A stretch of DNA of 64,000 nucleotides from Pseudomonas fluorescens (GCF_001648775.1 NZ_LVEJ01000028.1:248668-312667); one strand, 5' to 3'; counted from the first letter of the stretch, positions 51,674-60,559 are shown. Notes: generated from the sequence alone by a model not told the origin. Made by a program: numbers and translations.

Positions 51674-52602
51674 ACCGCCACCTTCGACAGATTTTTCTCC
51701 ACCAGGGACACGAACAGCTCCTCGAGGCGATTGGTTTTGTTGCGCAGGCTCAGCACTTCGATGTCCTGCTGTGCCAACTGGGTGAACAACGCCGTGATGC
51801 CCATGGACTTATCGACCTGGACTTCCAGGGTATGGCTGTCGATCAACCGCGCCGGATAGCCGAGCAATTGCGGCGCGGCGCTCAGGTCGTTTTTCAGGTC
51901 GAGCAAGAAGGTTTCCACGTGCAACTGGCCCAGCAACTGTTTCATGCTGGTGTTCTCGACGATGGTGCCGTGGTCAATGATGCCGATGTTGCGGCACAGT
52001 TGCTCAGCCTCTTCCAGATAATGCGTGGTGAGGATGATGGTGATGCCTTTCTGGTTCAGCTCGGTGAGGAACGTCCACATCGACCGGCGCAGCTCGATGT
52101 CCACGCCTGCGGTCGGCTCATCGAGGATCAGCAGACGCGGTTCGTGGACCAGCGCACGGGCGATCATCAAGCGACGCTTCATGCCACCGGACAACGAACG
52201 CGACGGCACATCACGCTTGTCCCACAGGCCCAACTGGGTCAAGTATTGCTCGGCGCGTTCCTTGGCGATTTTCGCCGGAATGCCGTAATAACCAGCCTGA
52301 GTGACGACGATGTCGAAGGTCTTTTCAAACTGGTTGAAGTTGAATTCCTGCGGCACCACGCCGATCGAGCGCTTGAGCTGCGCAGGATTTTTGTCCAGGT
52401 CATGGCCAAAGATATTCACCGTGCCGCTGGTCTTGTTGACCAGGGTCGAGAGAATGCCGATGGTCGTGGATTTGCCGGCACCGTTGGGGCCGAGCAAGGC
52501 GAAAAAGTCACCTTCGGCAACGTCCAGATCGATACCACTCAAGGCCTGGAACCCGTTGCCGTAGGTTTTAGTTAGCTGCCGGATGGACAGAGCGGAACTC
52601 AT
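51670..52602 (-). CDS. ABC transporter ATP-binding protein (YadG-like)
   Basis: 310 residues. Walker A GPNGAGKST, Q-loop VPQEF, signature SLSGGMKRRLMIARALVHEP, Walker B LLILDEPTAGVD, and a C-terminal extension typical of ABC-2 ATPases. ATG at 52600-52602 preferred by analogy with homologues, though its ribosome-binding site is poor and ATG at 52618-52620 is possible. Confidence 0.92.
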   Translation of the reverse strand: MSSALSIRQLTKTYGNGFQALSGIDLDVAEGDFFALLGPNGAGKSTTIGILSTLVNKTSGTVNIFGHDLDKNPAQLKRSIGVVPQEFNFNQFEKTFDIVVTQAGYYGIPAKIAKERAEQYLTQLGLWDKRDVPSRSLSGGMKRRLMIARALVHEPRLLILDEPTAGVDIELRRSMWTFLTELNQKGITIILTTHYLEEAEQLCRNIGIIDHGTIVENTSMKQLLGQLHVETFLLDLKNDLSAAPQLLGYPARLIDSHTLEVQVDKSMGITALFTQLAQQDIEVLSLRNKTNRLEELFVSLVEKNLSKVAV

Positions 52603-52726
52603 ATCTGATTTACGCACCATTGAAGGGAAAAAAGGAGACGGCGGCGAGGGAGCGAACCGCAGCGCAAGTGCGCAATGGTGCTTGCCGCCGCCGCACAAGT
52701 ACAGTCAAGTGTGTCGATAGTAGGTA

Positions 52727-53350
52727 TTAAGTCAACGCGGTCATAACGGCTTTTTTATACGCCGGGCGTTGTTTCAGGCGCTCGTACCAGGCTTGCAGAT
52801 TTGGTTGCGGCGCACGTTCGATGGGCATTTCGAACCAGGCATAAATGAAGCTGCCCAGTGGAATGTCGCCCATGCCGATGTCTGCTCCGGACAGGTACGG
52901 TTGGCTGGCCAGCGCCTGATCGGCCATGCTCAGCAGTTCATTGCATTCCTTGATCGCGGCGTTGATGGCCGTCCAGTCCTGCTTGTCTGCCGGCGTGCGC
53001 AGCACACCCCAGAACACCGTGCGGAAAGGGCCGGCGAAACTCGACGTGGTCCAGTCCATCCACTTGTCAGCGATGGCCCGGGCTTGCGGATCCGCTGAAT
53101 ACCAGGCGCTGTCAGGCGCATGCCTGGCCAGCAGATAGCGAACGATGGCGTTGGATTCCCACAACACGAAACCGTCGTCTTCGATCACCGGCACTCGACC
53201 ATTCGGGTTCATCGCCCGGTACTCCGGTGTGTCGACTACGCCGAAGGCGCCACCGGCATCGATCGCCTCGTAAGCCAGACCAAGCTCTTCAGCAGCCCAC
53301 AACGGCTTCCTGACATTCGATGAGTTTTTCCGTCCCCAGATCTTCAGCAT
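52727..53350 (-). CDS. Glutathione S-transferase family protein
   Basis: 207 residues. N-terminal thioredoxin-like domain: WGRKNSSNVRKPLWAAEELGL (Ser/Asn catalytic area), NPNGRVPVIEDDGFVLWESNAIVRYL with cis-Pro and the glutathione-binding Glu-Ser; C-terminal helical domain with GADIGMGDIPLG. Resembles bacterial theta/beta-like GSTs; substrate unknown. Confidence 0.9.
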   Translation of the reverse strand: MLKIWGRKNSSNVRKPLWAAEELGLAYEAIDAGGAFGVVDTPEYRAMNPNGRVPVIEDDGFVLWESNAIVRYLLARHAPDSAWYSADPQARAIADKWMDWTTSSFAGPFRTVFWGVLRTPADKQDWTAINAAIKECNELLSMADQALASQPYLSGADIGMGDIPLGSFIYAWFEMPIERAPQPNLQAWYERLKQRPAYKKAVMTALT

Positions 53351-53393
53351 GACCGCCTCTTTTCAAATGAGTGGGCAGGCAGCATACGCCGGA

Positions 53394-54053
53394 TCAGGTA
53401 CGGCTCAAATCACTCTGCATGTCACCGAGCAGTTGCGGCTGCTGATCAGTGAACAGATGCGGATAGCACTTTTGCAGATGTTCGAAGAAGAACGTTTCCG
53501 GCACATCGGCAAATTGCCCATGGTCAACCAGATACTCCATCAACTGCGCACCGTCGCGGTTGAACGGATGAAAAACGCTGTCGTTGACGCCATCGAACTC
53601 CAGCGGCGCGACGCTGAACAGTTCGCAGAGTTTCTGATTGAACGCCGGCGTGGCCTTGACCCAGCGTTCATTGAGGAACAGCTCGGTGTAACCGTGCATG
53701 GCGAACTTGTCGCTCTTCAACAATTCGAGCAGGCGCGGGGTCGACAGATGATTGCGCACATCGGCCAGACCGATCCGCGCCGCGATCCCGCAGTGCCGCG
53801 CGCAACCGGCGAGCAGCGTGGCTTTCGGTACGCAATAACTCTCCCCCGTCGCCAGTGCATAGCTGCCGCACAAGGTCTGTGGATCACGGCTAAAGGTGTA
53901 TGGGTTGTAGCGCACCGCCTCACGCACGGCGTAATAAAGACTGATCGCCTGCTCGAGCGGATCGCGACTGCTGCCGCGATGCAGTTCGGCGAACTCCACC
54001 ACCGCCGGGTGGTCACTATCGATGAAGCGGCCGGGGCTCAGATACTCGTGCAT
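53394..54053 (-). CDS. Transglutaminase-like domain protein
   Basis: 219 residues. Transglutaminase-core pattern: Cys in GESYCVPKATLLAGCARHCGIAAR near residue 75, His in MHGYTELFLNERWVKATPAF near 120-140 and Asp downstream. Single domain, no signal peptide. Bacterial members are often peptidases of this fold. ATG at 54051-54053 with AGGAGATT upstream; the longer frame is less likely. Confidence 0.87.
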   Translation of the reverse strand: MHEYLSPGRFIDSDHPAVVEFAELHRGSSRDPLEQAISLYYAVREAVRYNPYTFSRDPQTLCGSYALATGESYCVPKATLLAGCARHCGIAARIGLADVRNHLSTPRLLELLKSDKFAMHGYTELFLNERWVKATPAFNQKLCELFSVAPLEFDGVNDSVFHPFNRDGAQLMEYLVDHGQFADVPETFFFEHLQKCYPHLFTDQQPQLLGDMQSDLSRT

Positions 54054-54224
54054 GACGACAATCTCCTGGGTGAGCCCCGAGTCTAGCGACAGCGTCAGCA
54101 CAGAGATAACGACGTTTCGGCCAAACTTGGACGCAAAGACGCGGGATGACCGAACGATTTCCCACACGTGTTGCCCACCGAACCTACGAAAACCATCCGG
54201 GGTTTCCCACGATTTCAATCACCT

Positions 54225-54235
54225 TGGTCTGACCA
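54225..54235. promoter_or_regulatory. TGGTC-T-GACCA palindrome upstream of fadE
   Basis: A perfect 5+1+5 palindrome 66 bases upstream of the fadE start; it fits the consensus of GntR/FadR-family operators (TGGTNNNACCA). No FadR-type gene for fatty acids is visible nearby, and the regulator is unknown. Confidence 0.5.
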
Positions 54236-54301
54236 CCCGGTTTTGCAGATGCCGTCTAAGCTCTGGAGGGTCGATTTGCCTTGGTTCACGGAGGACTGAA
54301 T

Positions 54302-56749
54302 ATGCTGTTGTTGTGGATACTGGTTTTGATCGTTGGCGTGGCGTATCTCGCCCACCGACGTATTGCCCCTCTGCCTGCCTTGGGCATCGTTGCCGTCTAC
54401 CTGCTGGCGATGGGTATTTTCAGTCACGCACCGGGCTGGCTGCTGCTGGTGTTCTGGGTCGTGCTGGCGGTGGTTGCCGCGCCGTTGTTGCTGCCCGACC
54501 TGCGCCGCAAACATTTCACTGCGCCGCTGTTCAACTGGTTCCAGAAAACCCTGCCGCCGATGTCGCAGACCGAACGCGACGCGATCGACGCCGGCACCGT
54601 GTGGTGGGATGGCGAGCTGTTCAGCGGCCGTCCGGACTGGGACAAACTGCTGGCCTATCCCAAGGCACAACTGAGCGAAGAGGAACAGGCGTTCATCGAC
54701 GGCCCGACCGAAGAACTCTGCGCGATGGTCACTGACTGGCAGATCGGCCAGTCGATGGACCTGCCACCCGAAGCCTGGACGCACATCAAGGAACATGGCT
54801 TTTTTGCCCTGATCATTCCGAAAGAATTTGGCGGTAAAGGTTTCTCCGCTTACGCCCACTCGCAAGTGGCGATGAAACTGGCCACCCGCAGCGGCGACCT
54901 CGCCTCGACGGTGATGGTACCCAACTCCCTCGGCCCGGCCGAACTGCTGCTGCATTACGGCACCGACGAACAACGCAATCATTACCTGCCTCGTCTGGCC
55001 CGTGGCGATGACATTCCGTGCTTCGCCCTCACCGGCCCGCTCGCGGGCTCCGATGCCGGCGCGATGCCTGACACCGGGATTATCTGCAAAGGCGAATGGG
55101 AAGGTCAGGAAGTCATCGGCCTGCGCTTGAACTGGGAAAAGCGCTACATCACCCTCGGCCCGGTTGCCACCCTGCTCGGCCTGGCGTTCAAGGCCTACGA
55201 CCCGGAGCACCTGCTCGGTGACAAGGTAGACCTGGGCATCAGCCTCGCGCTGATCCCGACCGATACCGACGGTGTCGAAATCGGCCGTCGCCATCTGCCG
55301 CTGGGCGCGGCCTTCATGAATGGCCCGAACTCCGGTAAAGACGTGTTTATCCCGCTGGACTTCCTCATCGGCGGCCAGGAGATGCTCGGCAAAGGCTGGA
55401 TGATGCTGATGAACTGCCTGTCGGTCGGCCGTTCGATCTCGCTTCCGGCGGTCGGCACTGGCGCGGCAAAATTCACCAGCCTGGTCACCGGGCAGTACGC
55501 GCAAATTCGTGAACAGTTCAACGTGCCGCTGTCAGCGTTCGAAGGTATTCAGGAGGCCATGGCGCGCATCGGCGGCAACGCGTGGATGATGGACGCCGCG
55601 CGGATGCTCACGGCCAACGCCGTGGATCTGGGCGAAAAACCGTCGGTGCTGTCGGCGATTCTGAAATACCACCTCACCGAACGCGGCCGCGAATGCATCA
55701 GCCACGCCATGGATGTGCACGGCGGCAAGGCGATCATCATGGGCCCGAACAACTACCTGGGGCGCAGCTGGAACGGTGCGCCGATCTTCATCACCGTGGA
55801 AGGCGCGAACATCTTGTCGCGCAACCTGATGATCTTCGGTCAGGGCGCGATTCGCTGCCATCCGTTCGTGCTCAAGGAAATGGCCCTGGCCGGTCGCGAG
55901 GACAAGGATCAGGCGCTGAAAGAGTTCGATGGCCTGCTGCTCAAACACATCGGTTTCGCCGTGAGCAATGCCGCCAGCACGCTGGTGCTGAACCTCGGCT
56001 TCGGTCACTTCGAACACGCGCCGGGCGACAAGATCAGTCAGGGTTACTTCCGCGCCCTTAACCGTCAGGCCGCAGCGTTTGCCATGCTCGCTGACTTCAG
56101 CATGATGTTGCTGGGCGGCGAACTGAAACGCCGCGAGCGTCTCTCGGCGCGCCTGGGCGACGTCTTGAGCAACCTGTATCTGGCGTCCGCTGCGCTCAAG
56201 CGTTATCACGATCTGGATTCGCCGGCGTACATGGAACCGCTGTTCCGTTGGGCGATGGAAGAAAGCCTCGGTCAATCGGAACGGGCGCTGGATGAGCTGC
56301 TGAGCAACTTCCCGAACAAAGTGTTCGGCTGCCTGCTGCGGGTCATCGTGTTCCCGTTCGGTCGTCGCCACAAAGGCCCGGCGGACAAACTCGGTGCCGA
56401 AGTCGCCGGTGTGATTGGTCGTGCGAAAGGCGATCCGGCGCTGGAAGAACTGCTCGCCGGCTGCTATCGCCCGCAATCGCCTGACGATGCGGTGGGCGCA
56501 TTGCAACACGCCAGCGATCTGCTCAACGCCGCGCAACCGTTGCACAAGAAGCTGCACACCTCGCTGAAAAGCGGTCAGGTCAAACCGGCCGCCGGTGAAC
56601 ACGCCATCGACGCGGCGCTTGAGGCCGGGGTGTTGCAACCGGTGGAAGCGCAGAGTCTGCGCGATGCCGAAGCGGCACGGCGCAAGGTGATCGACGTCGA
56701 TGATTTCGACAAAGAACAACTGAAACAGGCAGAGGGCAAAGTCCGCTGA
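54302..56749 (+). CDS. fadE: Membrane acyl-CoA dehydrogenase FadE
   Basis: 815 residues. Two or three N-terminal membrane segments (about 1-68), then the acyl-CoA dehydrogenase domain (about 85-490: FALTGPLAGSDAGA substrate/FAD region, HGGKAIIMGPNNY, VEGANILSRNLMIFGQGA) and the C-terminal DUF1974 extension found in FadE. It starts beta-oxidation of fatty acyl-CoA at the inner membrane. ATG at 54302 has GGAGGACTG upstream. Confidence 0.93.
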   Translation: MLLLWILVLIVGVAYLAHRRIAPLPALGIVAVYLLAMGIFSHAPGWLLLVFWVVLAVVAAPLLLPDLRRKHFTAPLFNWFQKTLPPMSQTERDAIDAGTVWWDGELFSGRPDWDKLLAYPKAQLSEEEQAFIDGPTEELCAMVTDWQIGQSMDLPPEAWTHIKEHGFFALIIPKEFGGKGFSAYAHSQVAMKLATRSGDLASTVMVPNSLGPAELLLHYGTDEQRNHYLPRLARGDDIPCFALTGPLAGSDAGAMPDTGIICKGEWEGQEVIGLRLNWEKRYITLGPVATLLGLAFKAYDPEHLLGDKVDLGISLALIPTDTDGVEIGRRHLPLGAAFMNGPNSGKDVFIPLDFLIGGQEMLGKGWMMLMNCLSVGRSISLPAVGTGAAKFTSLVTGQYAQIREQFNVPLSAFEGIQEAMARIGGNAWMMDAARMLTANAVDLGEKPSVLSAILKYHLTERGRECISHAMDVHGGKAIIMGPNNYLGRSWNGAPIFITVEGANILSRNLMIFGQGAIRCHPFVLKEMALAGREDKDQALKEFDGLLLKHIGFAVSNAASTLVLNLGFGHFEHAPGDKISQGYFRALNRQAAAFAMLADFSMMLLGGELKRRERLSARLGDVLSNLYLASAALKRYHDLDSPAYMEPLFRWAMEESLGQSERALDELLSNFPNKVFGCLLRVIVFPFGRRHKGPADKLGAEVAGVIGRAKGDPALEELLAGCYRPQSPDDAVGALQHASDLLNAAQPLHKKLHTSLKSGQVKPAAGEHAIDAALEAGVLQPVEAQSLRDAEAARRKVIDVDDFDKEQLKQAEGKVR

Positions 56750-56770
56750 TCCTGACAGGCATGTCAATGC

Positions 56771-56795
56771 GCGCGCGGGAGCTTTATACTCCCGC
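56771..56795 (+). terminator. Perfect hairpin downstream of fadE
   Basis: GCGCGGGAG - CTTTATA - CTCCCGCGC, then CCGTTTTG. The 9-bp GC-rich stem with a short T run fits a weak fadE terminator; the loop includes a TATACT that could act as a -10 for the next gene. Confidence 0.6.
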
Positions 56796-56823
56796 GCCCG
56801 TTTTGCTCTTGAGGACTTATCTC

Positions 56824-57231
56824 GTGTCCAACGTCGTTGCCGATCATCTGGTTTTGCTCGACCACCTGCGCAGTATCCTGGTCGCCGTAGGTGAGGCCGA
56901 ACAGGTTCCCGAAGAAAGCCATGCCTTGTTCCTGGAGCGCTTCGATGAACTGCTGGCATCGCTGCCGATCGATCCGATCGAAAGCCAATACCTGGGCCAG
57001 GACATCCTGACTCAAGTGATTACCCGTTACCCGCAGATTGCCCACCTGATCCCGCGCGATCTGCTGTGGTTCTTCGCCGGCGACTGCCTGCATTACTTGT
57101 CCGATGAAGAGATCGACCTGTATCAGGCCCTGGAAGAACGTCGCTACGACGCCGAACAGAACGACGAACCATTCGACTGGAACCAGGAAAAACAGCTGCT
57201 GGCGATGTCCGCTCAGGACAGCAAGCACTGA
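56824..57231 (+). CDS. Conserved hypothetical protein downstream of fadE
   Basis: 135 residues, acidic and helical (DHLVLLDHLRSILVAVGEAE, YLGQDILTQVITRYPQIAHLIPRDLLWFFAGDCLHYLSDEEI read in parts). The GTG start at 56824-56826 has GAGGA upstream. No signal peptide or membrane segment. I know the family only as a Pseudomonas conserved protein next to the acyl-CoA dehydrogenase; role unknown. Confidence 0.82.
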   Translation: MSNVVADHLVLLDHLRSILVAVGEAEQVPEESHALFLERFDELLASLPIDPIESQYLGQDILTQVITRYPQIAHLIPRDLLWFFAGDCLHYLSDEEIDLYQALEERRYDAEQNDEPFDWNQEKQLLAMSAQDSKH

Positions 57232-57247
57232 TTGTCGCGCCGTTATG

Positions 57248-57284
57248 AAAATGCCCGCAGGGTTGTCCTTGCGGGCATTTTTTT
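57248..57284. terminator. Bidirectional terminator between convergent genes
   Basis: AAAATGCCCGCA ... TGCGGGCATTTTTTT; serves the 135-residue gene on one strand and the LysR gene on the other. Confidence 0.9.
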
Positions 57285-57292
57285 CGCCGGCG

Positions 57293-58291
57293 TTAAAGCA
57301 GGCCTTCGCTTTCGGGCAATTCATAGGCCAGCGCTGCGTTGCTCGTACCTGCCGCTCTGCCCGGCTTGCTCAAGGTCGGCTCTTTCTCCAGACACTCCAC
57401 CAGAAAATCGATAAACACTCGCAGCTTGGGTGGTAGATAACGCGTTGGCGAATGCAACAGCCATAGCCCGCCGTGATAGGACGCGAGGAAGGTCCAGTCC
57501 GGCAACACTTGCACAACCAATTTCTGCTCAAGTGCATAACGCGCAGTAAAGTACGGCAGGCTGCCAATGCCGATGTGCTGCAACACCGCGCCCAATCGGA
57601 CGCCAGTGTGGTTGGCGGCATAACGCCCGCGCACGCCCACGGTCACCGCTTTGCTGCCCTTCTTGAATTTCCAGCGCGCATCGCTCGGGGTTTCGCCCAG
57701 ATAAATGCAGCTGTGATTGAGCAAGTCGTGGGGATGCGTAGGGGTGCCGTGTTCGGCGAGATATTGCGGCGTCGCGCACAGCAGATGGTCGATGGTCAGC
57801 AACTGCCGTCCGACCAATCCGGCCGGCGGCCGATCCGTGATGCGAATCGCCAGATCGACATGGTCGTCGATCAAGTCGACTTGCCGGTCTTCCAGCAACA
57901 ACTCGACATCGACCTTGGGATAACGCCGTAAAAACTCGGGCATGTGCGGATGAATCACGAAGCGCCCCACCGCTTTCGGCACGCTGACCCGCACCAGGCC
58001 TTCTGCTTCGTGGGTGAATTGGCCACTGATTTCCATCACCGACTTGGCGGCGCTGACCATCTCCTGGCAGCGCTTGAACACTTCTTCACCGCCGTCGCTC
58101 AAACGCAGCTTGCGCGTGGTGCGCTGCAGCAACCGCGTGGCCAGGGCTTTTTCCAGCCGAGAAATGCTGCGACTCACCGCAGACGGGGATGAACCCAACT
58201 GGCGAGCCGCTTCAGAAAAGCTGCCGGTCTCCACGACCTTGACGAAAATCGCCATTTCTCCCAACAGCGGTAGCGGCAGATTTATGCTCAC
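57293..58291 (-). CDS. LysR-family transcriptional regulator
   Basis: 332 residues. N-terminal helix-turn-helix: FVKVVETGSFSEAARQLGSSPSAVSRSISRLEKALATRLLQRTTR (residues about 15-60, read in parts); the rest is a periplasmic-binding-like effector domain. Divergent from the AlaX gene with a 90-base spacer, the classical LysR arrangement, so it probably controls the AlaX-oxygenase-LysE genes. The start is GTG at 58289-58291 with AAGGA 10 bases upstream; a TTG three codons upstream is too close to that site. Confidence 0.9.
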   Translation of the reverse strand: MSINLPLPLLGEMAIFVKVVETGSFSEAARQLGSSPSAVSRSISRLEKALATRLLQRTTRKLRLSDGGEEVFKRCQEMVSAAKSVMEISGQFTHEAEGLVRVSVPKAVGRFVIHPHMPEFLRRYPKVDVELLLEDRQVDLIDDHVDLAIRITDRPPAGLVGRQLLTIDHLLCATPQYLAEHGTPTHPHDLLNHSCIYLGETPSDARWKFKKGSKAVTVGVRGRYAANHTGVRLGAVLQHIGIGSLPYFTARYALEQKLVVQVLPDWTFLASYHGGLWLLHSPTRYLPPKLRVFIDFLVECLEKEPTLSKPGRAAGTSNAALAYELPESEGLL

Positions 58292-58321
58292 AGCGCACAA
58301 GTCCTTTGATGTTTGAACGGA

Positions 58322-58350
58322 TTATCACGTTATTGCACGATTCATATAAT
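58322..58350 (+). promoter_or_regulatory. Predicted promoter of the AlaX-oxygenase-LysE genes
   Basis: TTATCA (58322-58327), 17-base spacer, TATAAT (58345-58350), a perfect -10. The transcript would begin about 25 bases before the AlaX start. Lies within the divergent spacer shared with the LysR gene. Confidence 0.6.
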
Positions 58351-58381
58351 AAAAATAGAAACTTTAATAAGGGCATGGAAT

Positions 58382-59008
58382 ATGACGCTTCGCCTCTTTT
58401 TCCATAGTGATGACCTCAAGGCTAATGTGGAAGTCCTCGACTGCACGCCCCACGAGCACGAATTTGCCGTGGTGCTGCGCGCCACACTGTTCCATCCGCA
58501 AGGTGGCGGCCAGCCTTGCGACACCGGCTGGATCGGCGAAAGCCAGGTGCTGCGCGTGGTGCAGGAGCCGGATCGAATTGTTCATTTCGTCGATCGACCG
58601 GTGCCACTCGGCATGACCTGCATTCGGGTCGACGAAGCACGCCGTTGCTTCAACACGCGCATGCATTCAGCCGGGCACCTGATCGGGCATTTCGTTCAGG
58701 CGCTGGGCTGGACGCCGATCAAGGCGCATCACTGGCCCGATGAAGGTCGGGTGCAATTCAAACCGGGTGACGCCACCCAAGAGGTCGATGCAGACACCAT
58801 TCAATACGGCATTGGCCAGTGGGTCGAACACGATCTACCGCGCCTGACTTCGCTGCGCGAGGGCGCGCGGGAAATCAGTTTCGGTGAGCTGCCCGCCTAC
58901 GGCTGCGGCGGTACCCATGTACGCAGTCTGAAGGATCTGGGCAGAGTCACGATCGCGTCCCTTTCGCAGAAGAAGGGCACCCTGTCGGTCCACTACAGCG
59001 TGGATTAA
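58382..59008 (+). CDS. AlaX-type alanyl-tRNA editing protein
   Basis: 208 residues. It is the free-standing editing domain of alanyl-tRNA synthetase: FHPQGGGQPCDTG at 37-49, zinc ligands His95/His99 in MHSAGH and Cys175/His179 in CGGTH. Such proteins remove serine or other wrong amino acids from tRNA-Ala in trans. No synthetase or C-Ala domain. ATG at 58382. Next is a 2OG/Fe(II) oxygenase gene and then an amino-acid exporter, suggesting protection against a noncanonical amino acid; this is inference. Confidence 0.9.
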   Translation: MTLRLFFHSDDLKANVEVLDCTPHEHEFAVVLRATLFHPQGGGQPCDTGWIGESQVLRVVQEPDRIVHFVDRPVPLGMTCIRVDEARRCFNTRMHSAGHLIGHFVQALGWTPIKAHHWPDEGRVQFKPGDATQEVDADTIQYGIGQWVEHDLPRLTSLREGAREISFGELPAYGCGGTHVRSLKDLGRVTIASLSQKKGTLSVHYSVD

Positions 59009-59015
59009 GGATTTT

Positions 59016-59038
59016 GGGCGATGCCCCACGCATCGCCC
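59016..59038 (+). other. Hairpin between AlaX and oxygenase genes
   Basis: GGGCGATGC - CCCAC - GCATCGCCC, a perfect 9-bp stem 8 bases after the AlaX stop. No T tract follows, so it may stabilise or pause rather than end the transcript. Confidence 0.6.
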
Positions 59039-59083
59039 GACGCCGGGGGAACCGCATTCGCAGGTTCCGTTGACTATCGATAG

Positions 59084-59869
59084 ATGGACCTACAAAAAAT
59101 GATGCTAGACGTCGAGCGTCTCGATGAGACGTGCATAAAAAAACTGGCCAACGAAGAAGTCCTTGCCATCCGCGTCAAAGGCTTTTTGCCTGAGCCGCTG
59201 GCGATCCAGATTGGCGACAAGATCCTCGCTCCCGGCTTTGAGGGCTACATCAACGCACCGAGTATCGGCCGCATCGGCATGGCGTTTTACGAGGCGGAAA
59301 ACCAGCCGCTGCTGATCGAAGACTACTTCGAGCGCGCCACCAGTAACATTGCGGAATTGCGTAAACGTTGCGCGCCCTACTCCTCACCGGTCGACACGCT
59401 GCGCTGCATGCTCGACGAGTCATGGCCGGCCGGTGCGCATCTGGAAAACCTCTACGGGCGCAAAATGTATGTCGGTCTGTCGCGCGTGGTGAAACCGGGA
59501 GTGTGCTTCCTCGCCCATCACGACATTTTTGCCAAGGACGCCCCGGACAGCTTTCAGGCACGCAGCCTGGAAGCGCAGTTCGCCTGCAATGTTTACCTGA
59601 ACATGCCGACCGAAGGCGGCGCATTGCAGATGTGGGACGACGACATTTCTGCCGACCAGTTCGACGAAATGCGCGGCGACAGTTACGGCATCGACCCCGC
59701 GCTGCTCGGCCCGCCGAGCCTTGAGGTACGGCCGAATCCGGGAGATTTCATCATGTTCAATTCGCGCTGCATGCACTCGGTGACCCCGGGTGTGGCGGAT
59801 CCGCGCTTGAGCCTTTCGTTCTTTGTCGGCTACCGCGGCAATGCTTCACCCCTGACTTTCTGGAGCTGA
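59084..59869 (+). CDS. 2-oxoglutarate/Fe(II)-dependent oxygenase
   Basis: 261 residues. Facial triad: His145-x-Asp147 in CFLAHHDIFA and His231 in RCMHSVTPG, with Arg241 in DPRLSLSFF for 2-oxoglutarate. Jelly-roll fold predicted. The length and spacing resemble small amino-acid oxygenases, including lysine halogenases of the BesD type and related hydroxylases, but the metal-site Asp is present, so hydroxylation is expected rather than halogenation. Substrate unknown. ATG at 59084 has a weak ribosome-binding site; ATGs at 59099 and 59102 are alternatives. Stop is one base before the exporter start. Confidence 0.82.
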   Translation: MDLQKMMLDVERLDETCIKKLANEEVLAIRVKGFLPEPLAIQIGDKILAPGFEGYINAPSIGRIGMAFYEAENQPLLIEDYFERATSNIAELRKRCAPYSSPVDTLRCMLDESWPAGAHLENLYGRKMYVGLSRVVKPGVCFLAHHDIFAKDAPDSFQARSLEAQFACNVYLNMPTEGGALQMWDDDISADQFDEMRGDSYGIDPALLGPPSLEVRPNPGDFIMFNSRCMHSVTPGVADPRLSLSFFVGYRGNASPLTFWS

Positions 59870-59870
59870 G

Positions 59871-60509
59871 ATGTTATCGAACTACCTGGGCGAATTTCTG
59901 GCATTGGCCACCATTCACTTTCTGGCCGTGGTCGCCCCCGGTCCAGACTTCGCCGTGACCATTCGCCAGAGCGTACGTTTTGGCCGAGTCGTGGGCATTT
60001 GTACGGCGCTGGGGATCGGCGCGGGCATCTCCGTGCATGTGCTGTATACATTGCTCGGCGTTGGCGCATTGATGCACACCACCCCGTGGTTGCTGACCGT
60101 GGCCAAGGTCATTGGTGGCGCCTACATCCTGTATCTGGGTGTCAGCCTGTTGCGCAGCAAACCCAAATCGGCGCTTGAGGGAGAGAAAACCATCGACGAA
60201 CCCGTGGTCGAGCAAACACTGCTCAAGGCGTTCACCACCGGTTTTCTGACCAATGCCACCAACCCCAAGGCCACGCTGTTTTTTCTGGCGATCTTCACCA
60301 CGATCATCAGCGCCAGCACACCGCTGAACATCCAGGCGTTGTACGGGCTGTGGATGTGCTTTGTGAACGCCTTGTGGTTTGTGATCGTCGCGCTGTTTTT
60401 CTCCAGCGCCAAGGTACGCCTGCTGTTCCTGCGCATGGGGCACTGGTTCGAGCGCACCATGGGGGTCGTGCTGATCCTGTTTGCCGGTCGCTTGATGATG
60501 TCCTGGTAA
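59871..60509 (+). CDS. LysE/RhtB-family amino-acid exporter
   Basis: 212 residues, about six membrane segments. The N-terminal AVVAPGPDFAVTIRQSVRFG matches the LysE/RhtB signature (PGP followed by hydrophobic and small residues), and later GFLTNATNPKATLFFLAIF is family-typical. Exporters of this family secrete amino acids such as Lys, Arg, Thr, homoserine or derivatives. ATG at 59871-59873 follows the oxygenase TGA by one base, so the two are translated together. Probable role: export of the oxygenase product. Confidence 0.9.
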   Translation: MLSNYLGEFLALATIHFLAVVAPGPDFAVTIRQSVRFGRVVGICTALGIGAGISVHVLYTLLGVGALMHTTPWLLTVAKVIGGAYILYLGVSLLRSKPKSALEGEKTIDEPVVEQTLLKAFTTGFLTNATNPKATLFFLAIFTTIISASTPLNIQALYGLWMCFVNALWFVIVALFFSSAKVRLLFLRMGHWFERTMGVVLILFAGRLMMSW

Positions 60510-60523
60510 CGCATACGCAAACA

Positions 60524-60557
60524 AAAGGCCCGTCGACGCTCATCGACGGGCCTTTTG
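60524..60557. terminator. Bidirectional terminator between exporter and MATE genes
   Basis: AAAAGGCCCGTCGA - CGCTCA - TCGACGGGCCTTTT, 15 bases after the LysE stop. Confidence 0.92.
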
Positions 60558-60559
60558 GT

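Noticed and set aside
55532..56959. A 475-codon minus-strand frame opposite fadE
   Set aside because: Antisense shadow of fadE with low-complexity composition.
59084..59869. Halogenase call for the oxygenase
   Set aside because: Halogenases of this fold have Gly or Ala in place of the metal-binding Asp; here the HxD motif (His145, Asp147) is intact.
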